Positions 35,842-45,013 of a stretch of 64,000 bases of DNA are shown here, in pieces. Source of the DNA: DMER64 sp041652255 (GTDB taxonomy: Bacteria > Bacteroidota > Bacteroidia > Bacteroidales > UBA932); contig JBAZHT010000002.1 of NCBI GenBank assembly GCA_041652255.1, positions 1 to 64,000 of the forward strand. Direction: 5' to 3'. Each line of letters opens with the position of its first letter. Position 1 is the first letter of the stretch. The translations under genes were made by a program, and so were the position numbers. The notes under the pieces were generated by a model. That model was given only the letters and a program-made list of their open reading frames with translations, did no database searches and was not told the DNA's origin.

Positions 35842-35872
35842 CCGGGTATAAACCAAAAAAATATAACCACTT

Positions 35873-37411
35873 ATGTTCAAAGGACAACCCAAAGGATTGA
35901 TTGCCGCTGCACTCGCCAATATGGGCGAACGCTTCGGTTTTTATACCATGATGGCAATCCTGTCTCTGTTTATATCGGCAAAATTCGGCCTGAATGAAAC
36001 AACGACCGGAGTTATTTACGCCATTTTTTATGCCCTTATCTATGTGTTGGCACTGGTAGGAGGTATTATTGCCGATAGAACAAAAAATTACAAGGGAACC
36101 ATTCTTACAGGTATTGTCATGATGGCTGTAGGATATCTGATCGTTGGGTTTCCCACACCGACACCTGTCCCAAACCTGGCACTTTACCTGACCATTACCT
36201 GTATTGGTCTGTTTACCATCGCTTTCGGAAACGGTTTGTTCAAAGGGAATCTGCAGGCCGTAGTGGGACAAATGTATGATAATCCCAAGTACTCCGAAAA
36301 ACGCGACACCGGATTCCAGCTCTTCTACATGTTCATCAACATCGGAGCCATTTTTGCCCCGTTCTTTGCCATCGCCGTAAGAAACTGGTGGCTGCAATCA
36401 CACAACCTGGTATACAATGCCGAATTACCCGCCCTGTGCCATCAATTCCGTGCAGGTGGAATGACCGGTGAGGCTTTGGAGAAATTCTCCCTTACCGCTG
36501 CCGAGGCCAATCAGGGTCCTATTACCGATCTGGCTGCATTTGCCGACAGGTACCTGGATGTATTTAGTACCGGTTTCCATTATGCGTTCTTCGTTGCCAT
36601 TATAGCTATGGCCATTTCGCTGGTTATTTTTCTTGCAACCAGGAACAGGTTGCCGGACGTCAAGAAAGAGGGCATTGCTACCGATGACAATCCTGCTCCC
36701 AAGGTCACCAAAATGGACGTTGCCGAGGTTAAACGCCGCCTGTTGGCTTTGTTTGCCGTCTTCGGAGTCGTGATCTTTTTCTGGTTCTCTTTTCACCAGA
36801 ACGGCCTTTCGCTGACATTCTTTGCCAGGGACTATACAGATCTGAGCATGATCGATATTGATCTTGGATTTACGCGCATTGTAGGTGCAGAAATGTTCCA
36901 GTCCGTTAATCCTTTGTTTGTTGTATTACTGACCTTTTTGATTGTACCGTTCTTCTCCTGGCTGAACAAAAAAGGAATAGAACCCTCAACCCCTAAAAAG
37001 ATCGCCATCGGTATGGGAATTGCTGCAGCCGCATACATGATCATGACCATTGCTTCCGTCAACCTTCCGCTTTTAAGTGACGTAAAAGCAGCCGGAGGGC
37101 TGGAGCAATCCGCCAAAGTAGGGCCCTTCATCCTTATATCCACGTATTTTGTGTTGACCGTCGCCGAGTTGTTTATCAGCCCGCTCGGTCTTTCGTTTGT
37201 GTCCAAGGTTGCCCCGCCACATATGCAGGGATTGATGCAGGGAGGATGGCTTGCGGCCACTGCTGTCGGGAACCAGTTGTTGTTTATTGGAGGTTTGATG
37301 TATTCCCATATTCCTTTATGGGCAACCTGGACCGTATTTGTCGTAGTATGTCTCATATCTATGATTACTATGCTGTCTATGGTTAAATGGTTGGAACGGG
37401 TAGCAAAATAG
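35873..37411 (+). CDS. POT family proton-dependent oligopeptide transporter
   Basis: 512 residues, ~12-14 transmembrane helices. The PTR2/POT signature is visible near the N-terminus (ALANMGERFGFYTMMAIL, containing the ExxER-like proton-coupling helix, here GER) and in the later FxLFYMFINIGAIFAP segment. It imports di- and tripeptides with protons and complements the OPT transporter at 0.9-2.9 kb. The downstream DMT gene overlaps by 25 nt. Confidence 0.93.
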   Translation: MFKGQPKGLIAAALANMGERFGFYTMMAILSLFISAKFGLNETTTGVIYAIFYALIYVLALVGGIIADRTKNYKGTILTGIVMMAVGYLIVGFPTPTPVPNLALYLTITCIGLFTIAFGNGLFKGNLQAVVGQMYDNPKYSEKRDTGFQLFYMFINIGAIFAPFFAIAVRNWWLQSHNLVYNAELPALCHQFRAGGMTGEALEKFSLTAAEANQGPITDLAAFADRYLDVFSTGFHYAFFVAIIAMAISLVIFLATRNRLPDVKKEGIATDDNPAPKVTKMDVAEVKRRLLALFAVFGVVIFFWFSFHQNGLSLTFFARDYTDLSMIDIDLGFTRIVGAEMFQSVNPLFVVLLTFLIVPFFSWLNKKGIEPSTPKKIAIGMGIAAAAYMIMTIASVNLPLLSDVKAAGGLEQSAKVGPFILISTYFVLTVAELFISPLGLSFVSKVAPPHMQGLMQGGWLAATAVGNQLLFIGGLMYSHIPLWATWTVFVVVCLISMITMLSMVKWLERVAK

Positions 37412-38364
37412 CAGATAAATTACGCAGGTCAGCCGGCTTTTATGCCGCCATTGCCATAGCATGCTGGGCTACCGTAGCCACCGCTTTCAAATGGGCGCTT
37501 GCCGATCTGACACCTGCCGTATTGCTTTTCATTGCCACCACATCGGCTATCGCCATGTTATTCCTGCTTCTGATGGCAGCGGGAAAACGTGGCGATCTTT
37601 TTTCCATTCCGCTGAAAACCCTGCCAAGAGCAGCCCTGTTGGGTTTTATCAATCCTTTTCTCTACTACCTGATCCTGTTCAAAGCCTATAGCATGTTGCC
37701 TGCACAGGTGGCACAGGCACTCAACATGATCTGGCCCCTTGTGTTGGTTTTACTGTCCATACCCGTTCTGGGACAAAAAATCGGATGGATGGGTATTCTG
37801 GCTATGTTTGTCAGTTTTGCCGGAGCTTTGTTTATAGCCATACAGGGTGATCCGCTGGCGTTGTTCCGGGAAGGCCTGCATATTAAAAATCCCTGGGGTG
37901 TCGTTCTGGCTATGGGTAGTGCCTTTCTGTGGGCTGTGTATTTTCTGTTCAACATGAAAAACAAATTGCCGGATGACATATCTCTTTTTCTAAACTTTCT
38001 TTTCGCCTGGGTATATTTGGTTTTGTTCTTACTCGTAAAACACCTGGCCGGAGCGGAGGATTCAGAGTTGATTCCCCCGGGGGTTTCTCTTCGCAGTATA
38101 TTATCCGGCGTTTATATCGGGATCTTTGAAATGGCAGTCCCTTTTATTATATGGCTCAAAGCCCTGAAATTAGCCAGAAACACTGCTGTAGTCAGTTCCC
38201 TGATCTACATATTCCCGTTTTTGTCGCTGATCCTGATTCATTACATATTGGGCGAACCGGTGTTCCCCTCCACGGTAACGGGCCTGGTCCTTATTGTGGG
38301 AGGCATATTGTTGTCCCGTTTTTCCCCGGCCAAAAAAGCTCCTGAAAAAAACGTCTCTTTTTGA
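37387..38364 (+). CDS. EamA/DMT superfamily transporter
   Basis: 325 residues with ten predicted transmembrane helices in two EamA repeats (~20-150 and ~170-310). The repeat boundaries show typical endings (FINPFLYYLILFKAY; FEMAVPFIIWLKALK). Members usually export amino acids or other small metabolites; the substrate is not predictable. It overlaps the POT gene by 25 nt and is followed after one base by the ABC fusion gene, so the three are likely one operon. Confidence 0.88.
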   Translation: MVGTGSKIADKLRRSAGFYAAIAIACWATVATAFKWALADLTPAVLLFIATTSAIAMLFLLLMAAGKRGDLFSIPLKTLPRAALLGFINPFLYYLILFKAYSMLPAQVAQALNMIWPLVLVLLSIPVLGQKIGWMGILAMFVSFAGALFIAIQGDPLALFREGLHIKNPWGVVLAMGSAFLWAVYFLFNMKNKLPDDISLFLNFLFAWVYLVLFLLVKHLAGAEDSELIPPGVSLRSILSGVYIGIFEMAVPFIIWLKALKLARNTAVVSSLIYIFPFLSLILIHYILGEPVFPSTVTGLVLIVGGILLSRFSPAKKAPEKNVSF

Positions 38365-38365
38365 A

Positions 38366-39856
38366 ATGAAAAACCGGTTACGTTGTATTATAATAATTGC
38401 ATGCCTGATTTTTGTGTCGCTCACATCTATATCACTTTACGGTCAAAAACCACTGCGTTCCCTGGAAGATCTGAACCATAAAGATATTCGCATTGGCGTA
38501 TTGATCGCTACGTGGCAGGAAAATTATGCCCGCGAACATTTTCCCCAAGCCCGGATCATTCCCCTGACTAACACAACAGACCTGATTGCTTTGTTAAGGA
38601 ACCGTGATTGTGATGTGGTGTTTCTGGCACGTCCTGTATGCCTTTATATTCTGGAAGAATCACCCGATCTGGCTTTTTTAAGTGAACAAGCCGCCTCCAC
38701 ATCTGTATCTGTGGGATTTAGCCCGGAAGACACCCTGTTGCGTCCAAAATTCAATCAATTTCTAAAAGAACTCATCCAAAACGGAATACATACACAAATG
38801 GTGGACCGGTGGCTGGAAAGAACCGACGGGACCATGCCGGATTTCCCGGAATCCAATAAAATCAACGAAATAATAAGAATTGGCACAACATGTATGGATG
38901 TGCCGTTTACTTTTTACCAGGATAACCACCCTGCCGGATTTGATGTTGAAATGGCCCGGCGATTTGCCGCACGGATGAACAAAAAACCCGAATTTGTCAT
39001 TTCCGATTTCAGCGGGATGCTGGCCGGAATGTCTGCCGGGAAAATCGATATGATGATCAATTATATTATGGTCACCGAAGAAAGAAGCAAAAAATTTTCT
39101 TTCTCGGACTCGTACCTGACCACATGGTCGTCAATGATCACCCTGCAAACCCGTATCCAAGACACAGTTAAAGCGGAAAAATCACGGCAGAACATCGGAC
39201 AGCGTTTTTACAACAACCTGATCAGGGATAAGCGGTATATGCTTTTGTTGGATGGGCTTTTGATCACCTTGCTGACAGCATTGCTTTCCGCCCTGGGAGG
39301 CACACTAACAGGCGGTTTAATTTGTTTTATGCGCATGAGCCGGTGGAGAGCAGTCTATCTTTTAGCACGTATATACATTGCCTTCTTCAGGGGTATTCCA
39401 CAGGTAGTCATGCTGATGCTTATGTATTATGTGGTTTTTGCTTCTACCGGCATGAACGGGGTAAGTGTGTCTGTAATCACTTTTTCCCTGATCTTTGGAG
39501 CCTATGTATCGGAAATGTTTCGCTCTTCCATTCAATCGGTACCTAAAGGGCAGTCGGAAGCCGGAATTGCCCTGGGTTTCTCCCGCATACACACTTTTGT
39601 TTACATTGTCCTTCCCCAGGCAATACGACGGGTTTATCCTGTTTTTAAAGGCGAACTAATTGCTCTGACCAAACTCACTTCCATTGTAGGATATATTGCC
39701 GTACAAGACCTTACAAAAGCCAGCGATCTTATCCGGAGCCGTACATTTGATGCATTCTTCCCCTTGATAGTGATCTCTGTAATTTATTTTGTTCTGGCCT
39801 GGGGACTTGCCCGTTTACTGGAAACCGCATTGCCCACGAACATAAGACAAGCCTGA
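38366..39856 (+). CDS. Amino acid ABC transporter, substrate-binding/permease fusion
   Basis: 496 residues from ATG 38366, one base after the DMT stop; the frame is open upstream, but this ATG starts the signal peptide. Residues ~25-160 resemble the second lobe and C-terminal helix of an SBP_bac_3 protein (KDIRIGVLIATWQ, FNQFLKELIQNG). Residues ~170-275 resemble the first lobe (PAGFDVEMARRFAARM, GKIDMMINYIMVTEERSKKFSFSDSY). Residues ~285-490 form a His/Glu/Gln-type permease with the EAA-like loop GIALGFSRIHTF. It would capture and import polar amino acids. An ATPase gene would be expected next but is absent; a decayed gene on the other strand follows. Confidence 0.88.
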   Translation: MKNRLRCIIIIACLIFVSLTSISLYGQKPLRSLEDLNHKDIRIGVLIATWQENYAREHFPQARIIPLTNTTDLIALLRNRDCDVVFLARPVCLYILEESPDLAFLSEQAASTSVSVGFSPEDTLLRPKFNQFLKELIQNGIHTQMVDRWLERTDGTMPDFPESNKINEIIRIGTTCMDVPFTFYQDNHPAGFDVEMARRFAARMNKKPEFVISDFSGMLAGMSAGKIDMMINYIMVTEERSKKFSFSDSYLTTWSSMITLQTRIQDTVKAEKSRQNIGQRFYNNLIRDKRYMLLLDGLLITLLTALLSALGGTLTGGLICFMRMSRWRAVYLLARIYIAFFRGIPQVVMLMLMYYVVFASTGMNGVSVSVITFSLIFGAYVSEMFRSSIQSVPKGQSEAGIALGFSRIHTFVYIVLPQAIRRVYPVFKGELIALTKLTSIVGYIAVQDLTKASDLIRSRTFDAFFPLIVISVIYFVLAWGLARLLETALPTNIRQA

Positions 39857-41030
39857 CAATCAAAATAAACCGGGAATTTTTTCTTTCCTCTCACTAAATA
39901 CAAGGGTTCCGGCGAACAATAGCCCAAAGCCTGTTTCAGACAGTAACGGCAAGTCATCAGCGGGGTGTCTTCAGATAACGGAGTGGCTGCCGTAATAAAT
40001 TTTTTTCCGGGATAATCATTTTCCAGGATATTCAGCGGATCTTCCTCGGAAAGATCTTTTGTTCCGGTTATTCTGCCGGTCATTAGATCCTGCCGGGATC
40101 TTTCTTCCAAAAGCGTAAGGGCATGACGTCTTGCCGCAGCTATGGCTGATGCAGGGATAAAGCAGGAAAAACCGGTGAAAGTCCCGTCCTCAAGTGTAAA
40201 GCAAAGTCCGTCACCTGTGCGGATCCGGGAATCGATCTAAAACCCGTCCCTGAAAACACGAACGGGTTTGCCCAACAATTCTCCCGTTGATTTGGGCGTA
40301 TTCCACTGATGGACATCTTCCGTGAAACGTCTGTTGACGGGAAGGTATTCGGTTCGGTCCCTGTGGAATGTTTTCCGGGAATCAGGCGTAAAGAAAAAGG
40401 TACACGAACCCAGGGACGTTTTTTGCCCTCCCAGTGCATCCAGCAGTCGGCGATAATAAGCCGTTATGTTTTTGACGTAATCCACCCCTTTCAGCCGGCC
40501 CTCAATTTTCAACGAATTCATCCCCATATCCAATAATTGGGGTAAGACGGCGGAACGGTCCATATCTTTGAGAGACAACAGGTGTTTGTTCCTGATTAGC
40601 ACGTTCCCCTAAGCATCTTCCAAATCGTAAGACAAACGGCAATAATGCGCGCAATCTCCCCTGTCAAAACCTTCTTTTTCAAGGAAAAGGATTTTTTCCA
40701 AAGTGGCATTGTCCATTTGTGTACTGGCATGTATAGGAACCGGAGGCAGAACGTGTTGCTTTCTGAGGTACAACAACCTGATATCCTGAATAATAAGGGC
40801 ATCTGAAAGTCATGGTCATACAACAATGTATTCAGGGTAATATAGACAGATGCACCGTAACGGTGGGCATATCTGACCGCCTTTCCCACATCTTCTATTG
40901 TATTCCCGGCAGAAGAACGTGCCCCAAAGCGGGCAGCCCCCATATAAACAGCATCCGCCCCGTGGTTGACGGCTTCAATGGCACACATCAGGTCTTTGGC
41001 CGGAGCCAGCAATTCTACCGTTTTTTTCAT
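39845..41030 (-). pseudogene. Decayed U32 peptidase (collagenase-like / tRNA hydroxylation family)
   Basis: Read leftward from 41030, the N-terminus ELLAPAKDLMCAIEAVNHGADAVYMG is typical of U32 proteins, but the frame breaks near 40805 after LYDHDFQ. The homologous text resumes in another frame (ALIIQD, HASTQMDNA), apparently jumps a stretch that should precede the Cys-rich DCAHYCRL segment, hits an in-frame TAG (40611-40609), continues through KHLLSLKDMDR to a second TAG (40239-40237), and ends with the C-terminal TCRYCLKQALGYC and FDCQACL motifs fused into the neighbouring gene. Intact relatives are ~600 residues or more, against ~395 codons here. TAG is a normal stop elsewhere in the window, so recoding is unlikely. 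Confidence 0.88.
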
Positions 41031-41053
41031 GGTGCGAATTTACTAAAAACACT

Positions 41054-41061
41054 TACATTTG
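41054..41061 (+). promoter_or_regulatory. -7 element of the glycosyltransferase gene, 4 nt from its ATG
   Basis: TACATTTG followed by TCTT and the ATG at 41066. No -33 TTTG at the right spacing. The opposing element for the decayed U32 gene reads TAAATTCG (41042-41035), 4 nt from its old ATG. Confidence 0.55.
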
Positions 41062-41065
41062 TCTT

Positions 41066-42082
41066 ATGAAGCCGAAAGTGGCCATAGTAATCCTGAACTG
41101 GAACGGCAAACACTTCCTGGAACAGTTCCTGCCTCTGTTGCTGGAGCGGACTCCGGAACCCTGGGCCCGGATCTATGTGGCAGATAACGGCTCTACAGAC
41201 GGTTCGGTGCTCTGGCTTACCGAACATTTTCCGGACCTTCCTGTTATCGTCTTTCAAAGCAATCTGGGGTACACGGGGGGATACAACCGTGCCTTGGAGC
41301 AAATAGAAGCAACGTATTACATACTTCTGAATTCCGATGTGGAAGTAACACCCGGCTGGCTGACTCCCCTTGCCCGGATGATGGACAGCATGCCTGAATG
41401 TGGCGTTTGCATGCCAAAAATCCTGTCCCGGACACATCCAGATACATTTGAATATGCCGGGGCCTGCGGGGGTTATATTGACCGGCTGGGATTTCCGTTT
41501 TGTCGCGGCAGGATCCTGACATACATAGAAAAAGATAACGGCCAGTACGAACAGCCGGCACAAGTCTTCTGGGCCAGCGGAACCTGTATGGTTGTCCGCT
41601 CCGATCTGTACCACCGGCTTGGTGGATTGGACGATCTTTTTTTTGCGCATATGGAAGAGATCGACTTTTGCTGGAGGGCCCACTGGGCAGGTTATTCAGT
41701 ACGTGTTGTTCCGCAGTCAAAGATTTTGCACGTGGGAGGCGGCACACTTCCAAATGATTCTCCCCGTAAACTATACCTGAATTACAGGAATAACCTGCTG
41801 ATGATGTACAAGAACCTGGGAAGACGGGAAATGATCCCCGTGTTATTGCTACGTATACTGGCGGATCATCTATCGGCTGTGGCTTATTGTTTCCAGGGGA
41901 AATGGAATTTTGCCCTGTCCGTTTACAAAGCGCACCTGCATTTCTGGAGGATGTACCGTCTTACGTCACGCGCGAAGGGAATAAAACCGGCCCTCAGCCC
42001 GGTTATGTACCGGGGAAGTATTGTGTGGCGTTTCTTTGTGTCAGGCAAAAAACTTACTTTCCAAAAACTCCGGATGCAATAA
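41066..42082 (+). CDS. Family 2 glycosyltransferase
   Basis: 338 residues with an N-terminal GT-A fold. VAIVILNWNG starts the nucleotide-sugar site; VADNGSTDGS and LLNSDVEVTPGW contain the acidic residues that bind the donor and metal (DxD-like SDV). The C-terminal third has helical, partly hydrophobic segments and may sit on the membrane. Rhamnosyl- or other sugar transfer to envelope polysaccharide is plausible, but donor and acceptor are unknown. It is a single gene on the plus strand; its last 29 nt overlap the convergent murF. Confidence 0.88.
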   Translation: MKPKVAIVILNWNGKHFLEQFLPLLLERTPEPWARIYVADNGSTDGSVLWLTEHFPDLPVIVFQSNLGYTGGYNRALEQIEATYYILLNSDVEVTPGWLTPLARMMDSMPECGVCMPKILSRTHPDTFEYAGACGGYIDRLGFPFCRGRILTYIEKDNGQYEQPAQVFWASGTCMVVRSDLYHRLGGLDDLFFAHMEEIDFCWRAHWAGYSVRVVPQSKILHVGGGTLPNDSPRKLYLNYRNNLLMMYKNLGRREMIPVLLLRILADHLSAVAYCFQGKWNFALSVYKAHLHFWRMYRLTSRAKGIKPALSPVMYRGSIVWRFFVSGKKLTFQKLRMQ

Positions 42083-43349
42083 GTTTTGTAAGACGGATGC
42101 CGTTGGATCCTTTGATCAGGATCACCAATCCTTCAGGAGGGTCATTTTCCAGGTACGTGATCAACGCTTCCACATGAGGAAAGCACAGACCTTCCGCCCC
42201 TCTTTCTTTGACCGCCTCTGAAAACAAAGGTCCTACCCAGTATACTTTATCCGTGTTCATTTTTGCCACCCGGTCTACAACCTTCAGATGTTCCCGGCGC
42301 GCGTCTGCTCCCAATTCCAGCATATCACCCAAAACAAGACATTTCCGGGTTCCTTCGGCCGCAGAAAAACTTTCCAGTGATACCATCATACTTACCGGGT
42401 TGGCGTTATAGGCATCGGCCAGGATCCTGTTCCGGGATGTCTGTATCCACTGAGAGCGATAATTTGATGGCTTATAAGAAGTCAAAGCACCAGCTGTTTC
42501 CAAGGGGTCGGTCCCGTAATATTTCCCTACAGCCAAAGCCGCCAGAACATTGGGCGTGTTGTAATGCCCTGCCAGATTTGTTTTGATCAACGGGTACCCG
42601 TCCACCTTCAATTGAAGCACACCTTCGGAAATCTCCGTTTTCACCCCCTGTACGTCCTTCCCGTATGCTATTGCTTTTTCTTTAATATTCCTTTCCTCCA
42701 GCATGTTGCATAATACAGGATCGTCTGCATTATAAAACACCATACCCCCGGAAGATGCCAGGTAATCGTACAACGCACCCTTGCATTTTTTGACCCCTTC
42801 TATCGTTTCAAATCCTTCCATATGCGCTCCCGAGATATTGGTTATCAGACCCGCCTTGGGCATGACCATTTCCGTAAGAAAAGCAATTTCTCCGGGATGA
42901 CTGGCTCCCATTTCAAACAACCCGGCTTGTGTTTCCCGGTTCATTGCCAGAAGGCTCAACGGCACTCCTATGTGGTTATTTAGATTTCCTTTTGTAGCCG
43001 ATACCCGGTAACGGGTGGCTAGTACGGCATGGATCAGTTCCTTGGTGGTGGTCTTCCCGTTGGATCCGGTTAGGGCTATCACGGGAATATTGAACGACTT
43101 CCTGTGGGTGACAGAAAGCTGCTGCAAAGCATTCAACACGTCCGGCACCCTGATCAACCGGGGATCATCACCGGAACAGTTATCTACAACAGCGTATGCG
43201 GCTCCTTTACCAAGTGCTTCGCGGGCAAAAAGATTCCCGTCAAAACGTTCACCGCGAAGTGCGAAAAAAAGACAACCCGGACGAATCTGCCTGGTATCGG
43301 TGCAAACATCGGGGTGTTTTATAAACAACGAATAAAGCTTTTCCTTCAT
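42054..43349 (-). CDS. murF: UDP-N-acetylmuramoyl-tripeptide-D-alanyl-D-alanine ligase
   Basis: 431 residues from ATG 43349, which follows the dut stop by 7 nt; the frame is open further upstream but overlaps dut and is not conserved there. The Mur ligase layout is intact: N-terminal UDP-MurNAc domain (TDTRQIRPGCLFFALRG), central ATPase (ALTGSNGKTTTKELI, AYNANPVSM) and C-terminal domain. It adds D-Ala-D-Ala to the peptidoglycan precursor in the cytoplasm. It shares the leftward unit with dut. Confidence 0.95.
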   Translation of the reverse strand: MKEKLYSLFIKHPDVCTDTRQIRPGCLFFALRGERFDGNLFAREALGKGAAYAVVDNCSGDDPRLIRVPDVLNALQQLSVTHRKSFNIPVIALTGSNGKTTTKELIHAVLATRYRVSATKGNLNNHIGVPLSLLAMNRETQAGLFEMGASHPGEIAFLTEMVMPKAGLITNISGAHMEGFETIEGVKKCKGALYDYLASSGGMVFYNADDPVLCNMLEERNIKEKAIAYGKDVQGVKTEISEGVLQLKVDGYPLIKTNLAGHYNTPNVLAALAVGKYYGTDPLETAGALTSYKPSNYRSQWIQTSRNRILADAYNANPVSMMVSLESFSAAEGTRKCLVLGDMLELGADARREHLKVVDRVAKMNTDKVYWVGPLFSEAVKERGAEGLCFPHVEALITYLENDPPEGLVILIKGSNGIRLTKLIASGVFGK

Positions 43350-43356
43350 GCCTGCA

Positions 43357-43791
43357 TTATTTTCTTCCCGTAGAACCGAACCCTCCTTCTCCGCGTTCGG
43401 TTTTTTCCAGTTCTTTGACCGGCGCCCATTCAACCCTTTCGTGAGAAGCCACAATCATTTGTGCCACCCGCTCACCGGGTTCGATCTCTACCGGCACATT
43501 GGAAAGGTTTACCAGGATGATCCTGATCTCTCCCCGGTAATCGGCATCTACAGTCCCCGGACTGTTCAATATGCCGAGTCCTTTTTTTACGGCCATTCCA
43601 CTGCGGGGCCTTACCTGAGCCTCGTAGCCTGGAGGAAGGGCAATATAAAGACCCGTAGGAACAAGTGTCCTTTCCAGGGGTTTTAACACGATAGTTTCCG
43701 GCAGATCTGCGCGCAGGTCCATTCCGGCAGAGGAAGGTGTTGCATATTCCGGCAAAGGATACCGGGAACGGTTGATTATCCTGACTTTCAT
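43357..43791 (-). CDS. dut: dUTP diphosphatase
   Basis: 144 residues, the usual trimeric dUTPase size. Motifs in order: SSAGMDLRA (1), RPRSGMAVKKGLG (2), GTVDADYRGEI (3), RVAQMIV (4) and the C-terminal GGFGSTG (5), which closes over the active site. It converts dUTP to dUMP, preventing uracil misincorporation. Start chosen at ATG 43791; a TTG three codons earlier is less likely. TACATTTG lies 6 nt before it. Confidence 0.96.
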   Translation of the reverse strand: MKVRIINRSRYPLPEYATPSSAGMDLRADLPETIVLKPLERTLVPTGLYIALPPGYEAQVRPRSGMAVKKGLGILNSPGTVDADYRGEIRIILVNLSNVPVEIEPGERVAQMIVASHERVEWAPVKELEKTERGEGGFGSTGRK

Positions 43792-43797
43792 AATATA

Positions 43798-43805
43798 CAA
43801 ATGTA
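43798..43805 (-). promoter_or_regulatory. -7 element of dut-murF, 6 nt from the dut ATG
   Basis: The minus strand reads TACATTTG, then TATATT, then ATG 43791. No -33 TTTG. Confidence 0.5.
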
Positions 43806-43817
43806 AAAAAAAAACAC

Positions 43818-43825
43818 TACCTTAG
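43818..43825 (+). promoter_or_regulatory. Imperfect -7 element of the cyclophilin gene, 4 nt from its ATG
   Basis: TACCTTAG (one mismatch to TAnnTTTG), then TCTT, then ATG 43830. It mirrors the dut element in a 38-nt intergenic region. Confidence 0.4.
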
Positions 43826-43829
43826 TCTT

Positions 43830-44495
43830 ATGAAACAAACCGCCATTTTTTTATTGATCTGTATGAGTGCATTATTTATGGGATCCTGCAACAACGCGGG
43901 TAAAAAGGCAAAAGACCAGGCTGCCGTTAAAAGTGATGAACCTTCTCAAACCATGAAAACGCCGGCTTTTGACCCTGCCGATCTTCCCCCGGAACCTGTT
44001 TTTGAATTGAAAACCACTGAAGGGACAATGACCATTCTCCTTTACAGCGACACGCCGCTTCACCGGGATAATTTTGTAAAATTAGCTTCTGCAAAATTTT
44101 ACGACAATATACTGTTCCACAGGGTTATTGAGGGATTTATGATCCAGTGCGGCGACCCGCAATCTCGTGATGCTGCCCCAGGACAACGTCTTGGTTCAGG
44201 AAGTCCCGGATATACAATCCCTGCCGAATTCGTACCCGAACTGGTACATAAAAAAGGTGCGATTGCCGCTGCCAGAACAGGCGATTCGGTAAATCCGGAA
44301 AAAGCATCTTCAGGCTCCCAATTCTATATAGTTCACAACGAAACCGCCTGCCGTCAACTGGATGGCAATTATACTGTTTTTGGAGAAGTCATCGAAGGAT
44401 TGGATATCATAGACAAGATCGCCGCAACGGAAACCGGTCCGGCCGACCGCCCGGTTAAAGACATTCGGATCATCAGCATTTTACCCGTTCTTTAA
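43830..44495 (+). CDS. Cyclophilin-type peptidyl-prolyl isomerase, lipoprotein
   Basis: 221 residues. The signal ends in MGSC (Cys20), predicting a lipoprotein, followed by a ~35-residue linker and a cyclophilin domain (~55-215). Conserved elements include YDNILFHRVIEGFMIQCGDP, SGSQFYIVHN and QLDGNYTVFGEVIEGLDIIDKI. It would catalyse proline isomerisation outside the cytoplasm. Unlinked to the SurA-like genes at 24.6-26.8 kb. The last 4 nt overlap the convergent small lipoprotein gene. Confidence 0.92.
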   Translation: MKQTAIFLLICMSALFMGSCNNAGKKAKDQAAVKSDEPSQTMKTPAFDPADLPPEPVFELKTTEGTMTILLYSDTPLHRDNFVKLASAKFYDNILFHRVIEGFMIQCGDPQSRDAAPGQRLGSGSPGYTIPAEFVPELVHKKGAIAAARTGDSVNPEKASSGSQFYIVHNETACRQLDGNYTVFGEVIEGLDIIDKIAATETGPADRPVKDIRIISILPVL

Positions 44496-45013
44496 TACGT
44501 TTCATTTTTCCCGCGACACTCGAATGTAAAGGATTCTGAAACGGCCAGGGGTACGTCATAGACGGAGGTGACAACATTTTCTGCCGTTAAATACAGGCGT
44601 ACCGTGAAATTTACCGATCCTGTTTCCTGTGAAAGCAGTCCGGATAATTCCTGTTTTTTGTCATCAAACTCGGTACGGAAAGCATTCATTTCCAATAGAA
44701 ACGAATTAACAATACTGGAAGTGAAACCTGCCATAGCTTCAGAAACGGCATTATCCAACGCTTGTTCCTGTGTATTACCGCCTCCGGTTACCATCCAGTC
44801 AAATTGAAAATCTTTCTGTATGTCGTTGCTTTTTTCGGAAAGCATGTTGGCCAACTCCCGTAAACCGGGTGTGGTAGAAGCGGTAACTTCACTAAAAGAA
44901 ATCTCTGCACGGGATCCGAATAAATACGTATACGTATTGCCCAAATCCTGGCATGAAGCAGTCATAAAGCCGGTTGCCAAAACCAGGAATAATATTCTGA
45001 TATTCGTTTTCAT
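44492..45013 (-). CDS. Small lipoprotein of unknown function, partner of the GH2 gene
   Basis: 173 residues with a lipoprotein signal (ATGFMTASC, Cys ~21). The remainder is mixed alpha/beta with a long helical middle (ELANMLSEKSNDIQKDF) and a beta-rich C-terminus; I recognise no family. Its ATG overlaps the stop of the upstream GH2 gene (ATGA, 4 nt), so translation is coupled and the two lipoproteins may work together. A TAACTTTG lies 5 nt before the start but is part of the GH2 coding sequence, so it is not counted as a promoter. Confidence 0.75.
   Translation of the reverse strand: MKTNIRILFLVLATGFMTASCQDLGNTYTYLFGSRAEISFSEVTASTTPGLRELANMLSEKSNDIQKDFQFDWMVTGGGNTQEQALDNAVSEAMAGFTSSIVNSFLLEMNAFRTEFDDKKQELSGLLSQETGSVNFTVRLYLTAENVVTSVYDVPLAVSESFTFECRGKNETY

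Noticed and set aside
39845..41030. TAG recoding as an explanation for the two in-frame TAGs in the U32 gene
   Set aside because: TAG is used as a normal stop elsewhere (for example the methyltransferase gene ending at 13268), and the U32 gene also has a frame break and deletions.
42054..43454. Start of murF at 43454
   Set aside because: It would overlap dut by almost 100 nt; the start at 43349 gives the normal MurF N-terminus 7 nt after dut.
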